A DNA stretch of 15,482 bases from an uncultured Atopobiaceae bacterium (GTDB lineage Bacteria > Actinomycetota > Coriobacteriia > Coriobacteriales > Atopobiaceae): positions 1 to 15,482 of the forward strand of contig CALUJT010000021.1 of assembly GCA_944321005.1 (NCBI GenBank). The letters run 5' to 3'. Shown here piece after piece: positions 1-6,465 of this stretch. Within the stretch, counting starts at the first letter, position 1. The number at the start of each line of letters is the position of its first letter. The position numbers and the translations under genes were made by a program. The notes beneath the pieces are model-generated. The model was not told the DNA's origin. It did no database searches and saw only the letters and a list, made by a program, of their open reading frames with translations.

Positions 1-1002
1 CTCAACATGACCAAGCAGTTCGCCAACCAGATCGGCCAGATCTCCAACCAGGTGAACTCCGTGGTCATGGGCCTCGCCGGCGCCGAGCGCATCTTCGAGC
101 TGCTGGACGAGCCGGTGGAGCAGGACGACGGCTACGTCGAGCTCGTGGCCTGCACCATCGACGGCGACGGCAACGTCACCGAGTGCAAGCGCCGCGACGG
201 CAACTGGGCCGGCCGCTGGGCGTGGAAGCACCCCCACCAGGCGGACGGCACCGTCACCTACACCCCCCTCGCGGGCGACGTGCGCCTCTTTGGCGTGGAC
301 TTCGCCTACGAGCCGGGCCACACGGTGCTCCACGACGTCTCGCTCTACGCCAAGCCGGGCCAGAAGGTGGCCTTCGTGGGCGCCACGGGAGCGGGCAAGA
401 CCACGATCACCAACCTCCTCAACCGCTTCTACGACATCGAGGACGGCAAGATCCGCTACGACGGCATCAACATCAACAAGATCAAGAAGCCGCACCTGAG
501 GCACTCGCTCGGCATGGTGCTCCAGGACGTGAACCTCTTCACCGGCACCGTCATGGACAACATCCGCTACGGGCGCCTGGACGCCACGGACGAGGAGTGC
601 GTGGCCGCCGCGCGTCTTGCCGGCGCGGACGACTTCATCCGCCGCCTGCCGGACGGCTACGACACCATGCTCACGGACAACGGCTCCAACCTCTCCCAGG
701 GCCAGCGCCAGCTCCTCTCCATCGCGCGCGCCGCCGTTGCCGACCCGCCGGTCATGGTACTCGACGAGGCGACGTCCTCGATCGACACGCGCACGGAGGC
801 CATCGTGCAGCGCGGCATGGACGCCCTCATGACCGGGCGAACCACCTTCGTCATCGCGCACCGCCTGAGCACGGTCCGCAACTCCGACGTCATCATCGTG
901 CTCGACCACGGCCGCATCATCGAGCGCGGCACGCACGAGGAGCTGATCGCCAAGAAGGGCACGTACTACCAGCTCTACACGGGAGCCTTCGAGCTGGAGT
1001 AG
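1..1002 (+). CDS. ABC exporter half-transporter, C-terminal part (ATP-binding domain), 5' partial
   Basis: The reading frame is open from the first base, so the gene starts upstream and the first ATG here (position 7) is internal. What remains is the last stretch of the transmembrane domain (a conserved AGAERIFELLDEP hinge) followed by a complete nucleotide-binding domain. Counting from that Met, I see Walker A GATGAGKT at 125-132, the Q-loop Gln173, the signature LSQGQ at 229-233, Walker B VMVLDEA at 249-255 and the switch His285. Such proteins act in the cytoplasmic membrane as homo- or heterodimeric exporters of lipids, drugs or peptides; the substrate cannot be read from this part. Residues about 40-90 form an insert with two cysteines and a Trp-rich WAWKHPH motif between the membrane and ATPase parts. 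I have the impression this occurs in a subgroup of Firmicutes and Coriobacteriia exporters. A partner half-transporter would be expected upstream, outside the window. Confidence 0.95.
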   Translation, partial: LNMTKQFANQIGQISNQVNSVVMGLAGAERIFELLDEPVEQDDGYVELVACTIDGDGNVTECKRRDGNWAGRWAWKHPHQADGTVTYTPLAGDVRLFGVDFAYEPGHTVLHDVSLYAKPGQKVAFVGATGAGKTTITNLLNRFYDIEDGKIRYDGININKIKKPHLRHSLGMVLQDVNLFTGTVMDNIRYGRLDATDEECVAAARLAGADDFIRRLPDGYDTMLTDNGSNLSQGQRQLLSIARAAVADPPVMVLDEATSSIDTRTEAIVQRGMDALMTGRTTFVIAHRLSTVRNSDVIIVLDHGRIIERGTHEELIAKKGTYYQLYTGAFELE

Positions 1003-1024
1003 CGAGAAGGACATCGCGCCCGGG

Positions 1025-1090
1025 GACGCCCCCGAGGTTCCTCCGGGAAGCGCGCTTCGCGGAACTTCCCTGCGAAACCTCGGGGGCGTC
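1025..1090. repeat. Inverted repeat with 15-bp perfect arms, element A
   Basis: Arms 1025-1039 (GACGCCCCCGAGGTT) and 1076-1090 are perfect reverse complements. The 36-bp interior can pair further: GGGAAG at 1045-1050 with CTTCCC at 1065-1070. It begins 23 bp after the ABC transporter stop, so it could act as its terminator, although no T tract follows. Its right half resembles the right half of the hairpin at 1467-1496. Confidence 0.8.
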
Positions 1091-1124
1091 GCTCTGCCGC
1101 GTCTCGCCCCAACCGCCGGGAAGT

Positions 1125-1246
1125 GAGGTGCGGGAGATGGACGGTTCTTCTAGGCAGGCCGTCGCTTCTCCGCACCTCAACGAAAGGGGTGCGGCAGGGC
1201 GACGGTTTTGCCGTAGAGATCGTCGTTTCCCCGCACCTCAACGATG
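1125..1246. repeat. Two tandem 61-bp imperfect palindromic units, element B
   Basis: GACGGTT recurs at 1140 and 1201, giving a 61-bp period. Each unit ends in a CCGCACCTCAACGA-type segment (about 1170-1183 and 1231-1244) and opens with its near complement (GAGGTGCGG at 1125-1133; GGGGTGCGG at 1186-1194). An inner dyad is formed by GACGG/CCGTC in unit 1 and CGAC/GTCG in unit 2. The arms are conserved and the loops differ, which suggests selection or recombination acting on the stem. Confidence 0.7.
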
Positions 1247-1287
1247 GGGGCGAGGGCGGGGACGCCCGAACGTTGCGATTATTCCGA

Positions 1288-1448
1288 CCAGGGCACGGAT
1301 TCCCGGCCGGGCGTCGCGAAAAGCGGGGCCGGGGCACGGCTGCCACCGCGTCCATCTCGCCCCGGGCGAGGTGGACGACCCGCTCGCGGCCGCGCAGCGT
1401 GCCCAGGCCGCGAATCACGCGACTCCCGGCCGGGAATCCGTGCCCTGG
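1288..1448. repeat. About 161-bp imperfect palindrome with 31-bp arms, element C
   Basis: The outer arms 1288-1318 and 1418-1448 are reverse complements with one mismatch in 31 positions. At the centre, the segment around 1350-1378 is another dyad (GTCCATCTCGCC and GGCGAGGTGGAC around a CCGG core, one mismatch). The segments between also pair approximately (GGGGCACGGCTG against CAGCGTGCCC). The whole element could fold as one long rod-like hairpin in RNA or extrude as a cruciform. No coding potential is evident. Confidence 0.8.
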
Positions 1449-1466
1449 CCCCCGAAACCGCAGCGC

Positions 1467-1496
1467 CCCCTGAGCCTCCCTGCGGAACCTCAGGGG
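1467..1496. repeat. Short hairpin related to element A, element D
   Basis: Arms CCCCTGAG (1467-1474) and CTCAGGGG (1489-1496) are perfect. The right flank CTCCCTGCGGAACCTCAGGG aligns with TTCCCTGCGAAACCTCGGGG of element A, so this looks like a copy that lacks A's middle. It lies downstream of the minus-strand HdeD-like gene and may serve as its terminator. Confidence 0.6.
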
Positions 1497-1538
1497 ACGT
1501 TACCCTGGACTTTCTTGGACCCGAACCTCTTTGGACCG

Positions 1539-2129
1539 CTAGCGGCTGATGGGCTTCATCGAGATGCCCTCCACCAGGATGCAGACGCCGCCCACGATGA
1601 GGTAGCCGGCCATGAGGTAGCCAAGCACCAGGGACGAGAAGAGCGGCATCAGCAGGAACGCCACGCCCACGATGATGTTGATGACGCCCGTGGCGGTAGA
1701 GACGCCCGAGCCGCCCATCTGGAAGTAGCGCATCCTGCGCGCGAAGGTGATGCGCTCCGCGCCGGCGATGATGAAGAGGAACGCCAGCAGGAACACCATC
1801 GTGGAGGCGGTGAGGTACGTGGGCAGCACGAGCAGCATGAGGCCCAGCAGCGGGTTCAGAACGCCCATGATGAGCGTGGAGGGGCTGCGGAAGAGCTCGG
1901 GCGTGGCCGCATAGGAGAGGGCCTGCGCCGCGCCGCCCACGATGAGCGCCACCGAGACGAAGATCTGAATCGTGGCGTAGATGCTGTAGGGGTCTGCAGC
2001 GCTGCAGATGCCCGCGACCACCAGAAGGACTCCCAGGACGATGGTCCAGAGGCGCGTGCGGCGAACGCTCGCGTTCCACCTCTCGACGAAGTCGCCCACG
2101 TGATCGAAGTTAGAGTCGTACCGTTCCAT
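1539..2129 (-). CDS. HdeD/DUF308-family integral membrane protein
   Basis: The 196-residue product has about six hydrophobic segments (near residues 27-45, 50-75, 83-105, 110-128, 145-162 and 166-188) arranged as repeated pairs. This is the architecture of the HdeD/DUF308 family, linked to acid resistance in Escherichia coli but mostly uncharacterised elsewhere. Conserved-looking features are the ADPYSIYATIQ loop and FIIAGAERI before a positively charged turn. I chose the ATG at 2129 because AAGGAG lies 6 bases upstream. The frame stays open to 2255, but the extra 42 residues are arginine- and proline-rich and run through an intergenic palindrome, so they are unlikely to be translated. The gene is transcribed alone, divergently from the zincin gene and convergent with the ABC transporter. 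The family call is fairly safe; a specific role is not. Confidence 0.85.
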   Translation of the reverse strand: MERYDSNFDHVGDFVERWNASVRRTRLWTIVLGVLLVVAGICSAADPYSIYATIQIFVSVALIVGGAAQALSYAATPELFRSPSTLIMGVLNPLLGLMLLVLPTYLTASTMVFLLAFLFIIAGAERITFARRMRYFQMGGSGVSTATGVINIIVGVAFLLMPLFSSLVLGYLMAGYLIVGGVCILVEGISMKPISR

Positions 2130-2194
2130 GACATCTCCTTGTTCGCGCCGCCCCGCCTGCCGTGTGGCGCGGGGCCGGCCTACCCCTCTTCTGC

Positions 2195-2225
2195 CCAAAT
2201 TGCTACTTTTAAACTCGCAATTTGG
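2195..2225. repeat. AT-rich inverted repeat in a divergent intergenic region
   Basis: CCAAATTGC at 2195-2203 and GCAATTTGG at 2217-2225 are perfect 9-bp arms around the 13-base TACTTTTAAACTC loop. The composition is far more AT-rich than its surroundings. It lies between two divergent starts, so it is not an end-of-gene terminator for either. It could be an operator or a dispersed palindromic repeat. Confidence 0.65.
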
Positions 2226-2260
2226 TGGCCGGGGAAAACGACACGCCGCGAACACACCCC

Positions 2261-2289
2261 TCGACCCGCGCTGAAAGTCGGCGTAGAGT
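2261..2289 (+). promoter_or_regulatory. Probable promoter of the zincin-like gene
   Basis: TCGACC at 2261-2266 and TAGAGT at 2284-2289 are spaced by 17 bases and resemble -35 and -10 hexamers. They would start transcription near 2296, 25 bases before the GTG start codon. The call rests on consensus resemblance only. Confidence 0.4.
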
Positions 2290-2320
2290 GGCGAGAAGGA
2301 CCACGAGGAGGGAGGCGCCC

Positions 2321-2713
2321 GTGACGGACGAGAGGTTCGAGGCCATGGTGGAGGACGCGATCGACTCCATCCCCGACCGCTTCTTCGACGAGCTGGAGAA
2401 CGTTGTCTTTGCCGTCGAGGACGAGCCGAGCGAGGAGCAGCTCGCAGGCGCGGACGAGGACAACTCGGTCCGCGAGGGCGACGAGCTCCTCGGCCTCTAC
2501 GACGGCACGCCCATGACGGAGCGCGACAGCTACTACGGGACGGGAGAGCTCCCGGACGTCATCACCATCTTCAAGGGCCCGCACGAGCGCTGCTTCGGGG
2601 ACGGGCCGGACGCCGAGGCGGCAATAGCCGAGGAGGTCCGAAGGACGGTCATCCACGAGGTGGGGCACTACTTCGGAAACGACGACGAGACGCTCGAGGC
2701 CATGGGCTACTAG
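2321..2713 (+). CDS. Small zincin-like metallopeptidase family protein (PF06262 type)
   Basis: The 130-residue product ends in HEVGHYFGNDDETLEAMGY. That is the HExxH-x-x-G-x-D zinc-binding motif (His112, Glu113, His116, with Asp121 or Asp122 as third ligand) typical of the short actinobacterial zincin-like family formerly called DUF1025/PF06262. Family members are about 110-150 residues and acidic, and their substrates are unknown. The acidic stretch before the motif (GLYDGTPMTERDSYYGTGELPDVITIFKGP) also fits the family. I chose GTG at 2321 because GAGGAGGGAGG lies just upstream and the family normally begins a few residues before a (D/E)RFE motif. The frame is open back to 2222, but that extension is arginine-rich and overlaps the promoter. 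The gene is convergent with the CHAD gene, only 31 bases away. The catalytic residues look intact. Confidence 0.88.
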   Translation: MTDERFEAMVEDAIDSIPDRFFDELENVVFAVEDEPSEEQLAGADEDNSVREGDELLGLYDGTPMTERDSYYGTGELPDVITIFKGPHERCFGDGPDAEAAIAEEVRRTVIHEVGHYFGNDDETLEAMGY

Positions 2714-2744
2714 CCGAAGCACGAGCGAGGCGCCGCCCTCCCCG

Positions 2745-3539
2745 TCAGCCGGCGAGAAACTCGTCCAGCAGTGCCTGGTTGCGCGCGATGAGGGCCTCGA
2801 GGGCGCGCCTCGCCTCGTCCGAGAGCCCCTCCGCGGGAAACTCCCCCGCCATCGTCACGTTCACGCGCGCGTCGCAGATGTCTCCCAGAAGGTCCTGGAC
2901 GCCCTTCATGCGACGCCCCTCCGCCGCGGCGCCCTCTCCCAGAAGCCCCGCGAAGCTCTCGCTCACGTAGCGCACGCGCTTGGCGCGCTTCCTCAGGGTG
3001 TGCACGGCGTCGGCGTCAGAGCGGTCCACAACCGCGTATCCCTCGTCCACGACGCGCACGAGGTCCTGGAAGATCTCACGAACGTCCGTGCGCGAGACTC
3101 CGGCCTCTCGCACCGAGTCCCTCCAGGGAAGCCGCGCGAGGGCCTTGCGCACGCGACGCAGCACCCGGCGCGTGTGCCGACCGCGCATGACGTCGACCAC
3201 GTGGTTGCGCTCGAGCTCCCGGAGCCCAGCGATCTTCTCGGCAAGCTCCCCGTACGGCACGTCGAGCGCGCGGACCTGACGAAGCAGCACGTCGTACTCG
3301 CGCAGGCGCGAGGTATCTATCACGACCGACCGAAGGTCGTCCTGGAGGATCCGGTGGCGCCTGCGCTTGAGGAGGGGCGAGACAAAGGCGAGCAGGCTCC
3401 GCAGCGTCCGGATGGAGATGCGCAGGCGATGCACGGTCTCCACGTCGTCTGGGTCCGCGAGGAAGTCCTCCAGGCGGCGCTCGACCGTCTCCTCCCCCTC
3501 GCGCAGCACGCGGGCGAGCTCCTTGCGCACGTCAGCCAT
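2745..3539 (-). CDS. CHAD-domain protein
   Basis: The 264-residue product is an all-helical CHAD (conserved histidine alpha-helical) domain over its full length. The first half has VHRLRISIRTLRSLL, with the conserved His37 and following arginines. The second half has the repeat VHTLRKRAKRVRY, with His180, followed by LLGDICDARV. CHAD domains bind inorganic polyphosphate, or help proteins sit on polyphosphate granules, through these basic helices. No polyphosphate kinase or CYTH triphosphatase is visible nearby, so the partner is unknown. The start is uncertain: ATG at 3539 has AGGGGG at a good distance and begins the conserved domain, while ATG at 3572 adds 11 residues and also has a weak GAGGGG upstream. 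It lies 57 bases (or 24 with the longer start) downstream of the lipase gene on the same strand, so it may be the last gene of that operon. Confidence 0.88.
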   Translation of the reverse strand: MADVRKELARVLREGEETVERRLEDFLADPDDVETVHRLRISIRTLRSLLAFVSPLLKRRRHRILQDDLRSVVIDTSRLREYDVLLRQVRALDVPYGELAEKIAGLRELERNHVVDVMRGRHTRRVLRRVRKALARLPWRDSVREAGVSRTDVREIFQDLVRVVDEGYAVVDRSDADAVHTLRKRAKRVRYVSESFAGLLGEGAAAEGRRMKGVQDLLGDICDARVNVTMAGEFPAEGLSDEARRALEALIARNQALLDEFLAG

Positions 3540-3595
3540 CTCAGGCCCCCTCTCGCGGCCGGGGACGGGCATGAGGCCCGCCCCTCAGCCATATT

Positions 3596-4918
3596 CTACG
3601 CGACGGGCAGCGTGTCGAGCGACTGCATCCAGGCGATGTAGACGCTCGGGTAGTGGCCATAGAGCACCTGCACGGGATTCACGTCCGCCAGAAGGTCGCG
3701 CGCGAGGGAGAACACCCCGCCCACGCTGGCAAGGTCGTCGGACGTGGGAATCTCGCGCGAGAGGTCCTCGACGAGCTTGTCAACGTGCTCGCGGTCCTCG
3801 GGGACGTAGGGACACTCGACCTCGGTGTTGCGCTCGAAAACGGCGCACATGAGCTCGTACCTCTCGTCAAAGCCGTCGTCTCCATAGCCGGGGAGCCAGA
3901 GGTCGTTCCCGTAGCGCGCGTAGCCCCAGGACTCGAGCGGCAGGCGCGGGACCATATCGCTCGGGTTCATGACGTTGAAGATGTTGTCGTAGAGCGCGTC
4001 ATGGGCCGTGTCAAAGGTCGTGACCTCGGGCGTGGCAAAGGTGTAGCAGTAGATGCTCGAGAGCGGCGCCAGGACCCGCATGCCCTGCGACATCTCGTCG
4101 GCATAGGCGGCGGCGATGTTGGCCGTTGCCGCACCGCGGGAGTGCCCGGTGAAGAGCAGGCAGATGTCGTCCGTGCCGTCGAGCCCGGCCTCCTCCGTGA
4201 TGCGCTCGGTGAGGTCGTCCACGATCTCGCGCGCGGCGCGCGAGAAGCCCTCGTGCGTGATCTCGTCCATGTCGTACGCGGCGCCGCCCATGTTGAGATC
4301 GCTCAGCCACTCAGATCCATAGCTTCCGCGGATGGACACCAGAAAGAGGGTCTTCTCGGCACCGTCCTCGCACGTCACGTGCTTGGTGGCAACGGAGTAC
4401 GCCACCACGTCGTCCGTGCCCGTGATGAAGTCCACCACCTCGTCGAAGATCTCGCTTCGGTACTGGTAGGACGCGGTGGAGATCTCCTCGAAGCCCAGCG
4501 CGGCGAGCGCGGCCTCCATGTACGCCGGCGAGTCCGACCCCGCCTGGTAGTACGCGGACTCGGAGTTGGCCACCGCGGAGAGCACGGAGCACGTGGTCGC
4601 GAGGTCGTGGTTGTACTCCGTGGGGTCGCGGAAGAACCAGTCGTCGTCCCAGAGGACCTCGGTCGAGATGGTCTCCGAGCCCGTGGCCATGCTCGTGAAG
4701 TCTATGCGCGCGGTAAACGACCCCGTGCGCCCGGAGGAGCCCTCGAGCGCCTCGAACTCGCTCGGCTGCTGGACCACGCCCTCGCCCAGACGGCGCTGCT
4801 CCAGGCGGTGCCACACGGCCACGGCAAGCGCCACGCCCGCTACCAGCACCACCGCCAGCAGGGCGAGAAGAACGCGGCGCCCCCAGTGGGGACGCCTCTG
4901 CTCGGTCGCCTCCGTCAT
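3596..4918 (-). CDS. Membrane-anchored lipase, class 3 (PF01764-like) alpha/beta hydrolase
   Basis: The 440-residue product has an N-terminal basic segment and one hydrophobic helix (about residues 15-37), so the bulk probably faces outside the membrane. The nucleophile elbow is GHSRG at 258-262 (Ser260), inside LLFTGHSRGAATANIAAAYA as in class 3 lipases. Asp321 in MNPSDMVPRLP and His422 in LYGHYP are the likely other triad members. The stretch CYTFATPEV after the elbow is typical of the family (YTFGxPRV type). The substrate cannot be inferred; class 3 enzymes cleave acylglycerols and related esters. The ATG overlaps the stop of the upstream membrane-protein gene in ATGA, implying translational coupling; no strong ribosome-binding site of its own is needed. 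The CHAD gene follows on the same strand. Confidence 0.88.
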   Translation of the reverse strand: MTEATEQRRPHWGRRVLLALLAVVLVAGVALAVAVWHRLEQRRLGEGVVQQPSEFEALEGSSGRTGSFTARIDFTSMATGSETISTEVLWDDDWFFRDPTEYNHDLATTCSVLSAVANSESAYYQAGSDSPAYMEAALAALGFEEISTASYQYRSEIFDEVVDFITGTDDVVAYSVATKHVTCEDGAEKTLFLVSIRGSYGSEWLSDLNMGGAAYDMDEITHEGFSRAAREIVDDLTERITEEAGLDGTDDICLLFTGHSRGAATANIAAAYADEMSQGMRVLAPLSSIYCYTFATPEVTTFDTAHDALYDNIFNVMNPSDMVPRLPLESWGYARYGNDLWLPGYGDDGFDERYELMCAVFERNTEVECPYVPEDREHVDKLVEDLSREIPTSDDLASVGGVFSLARDLLADVNPVQVLYGHYPSVYIAWMQSLDTLPVA

Positions 4919-6258
4919 GCCGCGTCACTCTCGAACGTGGCATCAGCAGCCTCCTCGAGGATCTGCTCGTCGGTCTCGAGGGCGGCGCGGCCGGCGCCGT
5001 CCACGCGCGCGGAGTCGTCCGGCGTGATGGTCATGGACTCGAAGCGGTGCGCCATATAGTCGTTGTCGTAGTGGTCCGCGTAGAACTGCTCGACGGGCGT
5101 GGTCTGCGGGATGCCGGAGAGACGCTCGAACCAGCAGTCGAGGGCCTCGAGCGTCATGACGCCGTTCACCAGCATGAGGGCGGCGCAGAGCGTGGTGAAG
5201 GAGTAGCGGACCTTCCACGGGATGAGGTTGATGAGCTTGAGCATCCAGGGCAGGCAGAGCTTGATCCACACGAAGCCGAGCACGCCCCACATGCACATGA
5301 AGAGCGCGCTCGTGCGGCCGCCAAAGACGACGGCAATGGGGTCCGGGAAGAGCCCGAAGATGGTGGAGCCCGAGTAGTCCCACGCCACGGCGCCAAAGCC
5401 CTTCTCCATGAACCAGGCCGTGGCGGCCTCGAAGAGTCCGCCGATCACCGCGGAGACCAGGAAGATAATCGCGGGATTTGCCTTGTAGAAGCGGTTGAGC
5501 GCCACCGTCATGAGCACGGCGCCAAAGCCGTAGATGGGAGAGAACGGGCCGAAGAGCAGCCCGGCGCGGTCCTGGATCTCCCCCGGGACCACCACGACGA
5601 AGTGATAGACGGTCTCGATGATGAGCCCCAGGACGCAGCAGATGACGAAGACCCAGAACAGGTTGAAGAAGTTGAGCTCGATGTAGCCCTTGCCCTCGAG
5701 GTCGCGCCCGAGCATGCCCTCCTCCGCGGCCTCGCGCTCGACCATGTCCTGAACGCGGCGCCTGAGCTCGCGCTCCTCCCTGAGCGAGGGGTCCACGGTG
5801 ACCGAGACGGCCACCAGGAGCCCGAGCTGGATGGCGTCGGGGACGAGCGTGACGTCGATGCCCTGGAGCATGATCTTGAGAAGGACCTGGATGACCGACG
5901 TCGCGATGAGAACGTGCGAGATGCGCGCCGCGCTGCGCTTGCTGCCGCGACGCAGCATGCTCCCAAAGACTATGAGCGCGACGCCGTCGGCGGCGGTTAT
6001 CACGTACGAGATGACGAGAAGGACCACGGGCAGCGTGGGATCGGTCCCCACGATGATCATCGACGGGTCCGTCTGAAGAACCCAGGTCATCATGGCCGCG
6101 AACATCGCGACGGCGAAGAGCGTGAAGATGCCGAGGACGATGCAGGCGAGACCGTACAGGCGATAGGCGAGGGGCATCTTCGGCTGCTCCCTGGCATGCG
6201 CGGGCGCCTTTGTCGGCACGGCGGACGTCGGGGTTTCGGGCTGCGGCTCTGGGGTCAT
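4915..6258 (-). CDS. Putative ABC transporter permease-like membrane protein (PF06541, CmpB type)
   Basis: The 447-residue product is hydrophobic with roughly eight or nine membrane segments. The N-terminal half has helices near residues 33-60, 75-100, 113-133 and 140-155, then a charged stretch at 157-192. The C-terminal half (about 195-410) carries the hallmarks of PF06541: IIETVYH at 213-219, GPFSPIYGFGAV at 237-248 and GGLFEAATAWFMEKGFGAVAWDYS at 273-296. This family is annotated as putative ABC transporter type IV permease, but no ATPase is nearby and the real function is unknown. I chose ATG at 6258 because AAGGAG lies 6 bases upstream. The frame is open to 6363, and those 35 extra residues look untranslated. 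The N-terminal tail (1-28) is proline-rich. It heads an operon with the lipase and is divergent from a LysR gene. Confidence 0.85.
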   Translation of the reverse strand: MTPEPQPETPTSAVPTKAPAHAREQPKMPLAYRLYGLACIVLGIFTLFAVAMFAAMMTWVLQTDPSMIIVGTDPTLPVVLLVISYVITAADGVALIVFGSMLRRGSKRSAARISHVLIATSVIQVLLKIMLQGIDVTLVPDAIQLGLLVAVSVTVDPSLREERELRRRVQDMVEREAAEEGMLGRDLEGKGYIELNFFNLFWVFVICCVLGLIIETVYHFVVVVPGEIQDRAGLLFGPFSPIYGFGAVLMTVALNRFYKANPAIIFLVSAVIGGLFEAATAWFMEKGFGAVAWDYSGSTIFGLFPDPIAVVFGGRTSALFMCMWGVLGFVWIKLCLPWMLKLINLIPWKVRYSFTTLCAALMLVNGVMTLEALDCWFERLSGIPQTTPVEQFYADHYDNDYMAHRFESMTITPDDSARVDGAGRAALETDEQILEEAADATFESDAA

Positions 6259-6301
6259 CTGAGCTCCTTGGACAGGTGTTTGGAAGACAGTCATAAATTT
6301 T

Positions 6302-6307
6302 ATTATG
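6302..6307 (-). promoter_or_regulatory. Possible -10 element for the PF06541-lipase-CHAD operon
   Basis: Read on the minus strand this is CATAAT, one mismatch from TATAAT, in the only AT-rich patch of the 207-base gap between the divergent LysR and PF06541 genes. No good -35 is visible, which would suit an activated promoter. Transcription would start near 6295, about 37 bases before the ATG. Confidence 0.35.
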
Positions 6308-6465
6308 TTACCGGACTCAAGGATGCTTTCAGGCAGCGTCCCCCCACAGGTCTTGAGCATCAATCTGTGGTTGATGTTTGTAGACGCGCGTTCTTCTCGC
6401 CGGCCCGCGCCAGCTGACCGCGACTAGACTAGGGACGAGTGAAGGACTTCCACCGGAGTGGGGAC

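Larger units (their letters stand above)
1003..1538. other. Non-coding, repeat-rich stretch between convergent genes
   Basis: These 536 bases lie between the ends of two convergent genes and contain no convincing gene. Open frames across them are arginine- and proline-rich translations of GC-rich palindromes. In order the stretch holds a 66-bp inverted repeat, two tandem 61-bp palindromic units, an approximately 161-bp imperfect palindrome and a shorter relative of the first inverted repeat; each is listed separately. The last bases (about 1505-1537) carry three spaced copies of TGGAC. One or more of the hairpins may terminate transcription from both sides, but none is followed by a long T tract. 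Confidence 0.8.

Noticed and set aside
183..2324. 713-residue open frame on the plus strand
   Set aside because: It runs out of frame through the ABC transporter, the repeat cluster and the antisense of the HdeD-like gene; the product is His/Arg/Pro-rich with no domain. It is a GC-rich shadow.
3653..5059. 468-residue plus-strand frame opposite the lipase gene
   Set aside because: Antisense shadow of a gene with clear lipase motifs; composition (HVL, RRGD, EHG) is typical of reverse-strand GC-rich translation.
5047..6417. 456-residue plus-strand frame opposite the PF06541 gene
   Set aside because: Very charged, repetitive His/Asp/Glu composition with no motif; the opposite strand has an orderly multi-TM protein and a ribosome-binding site.
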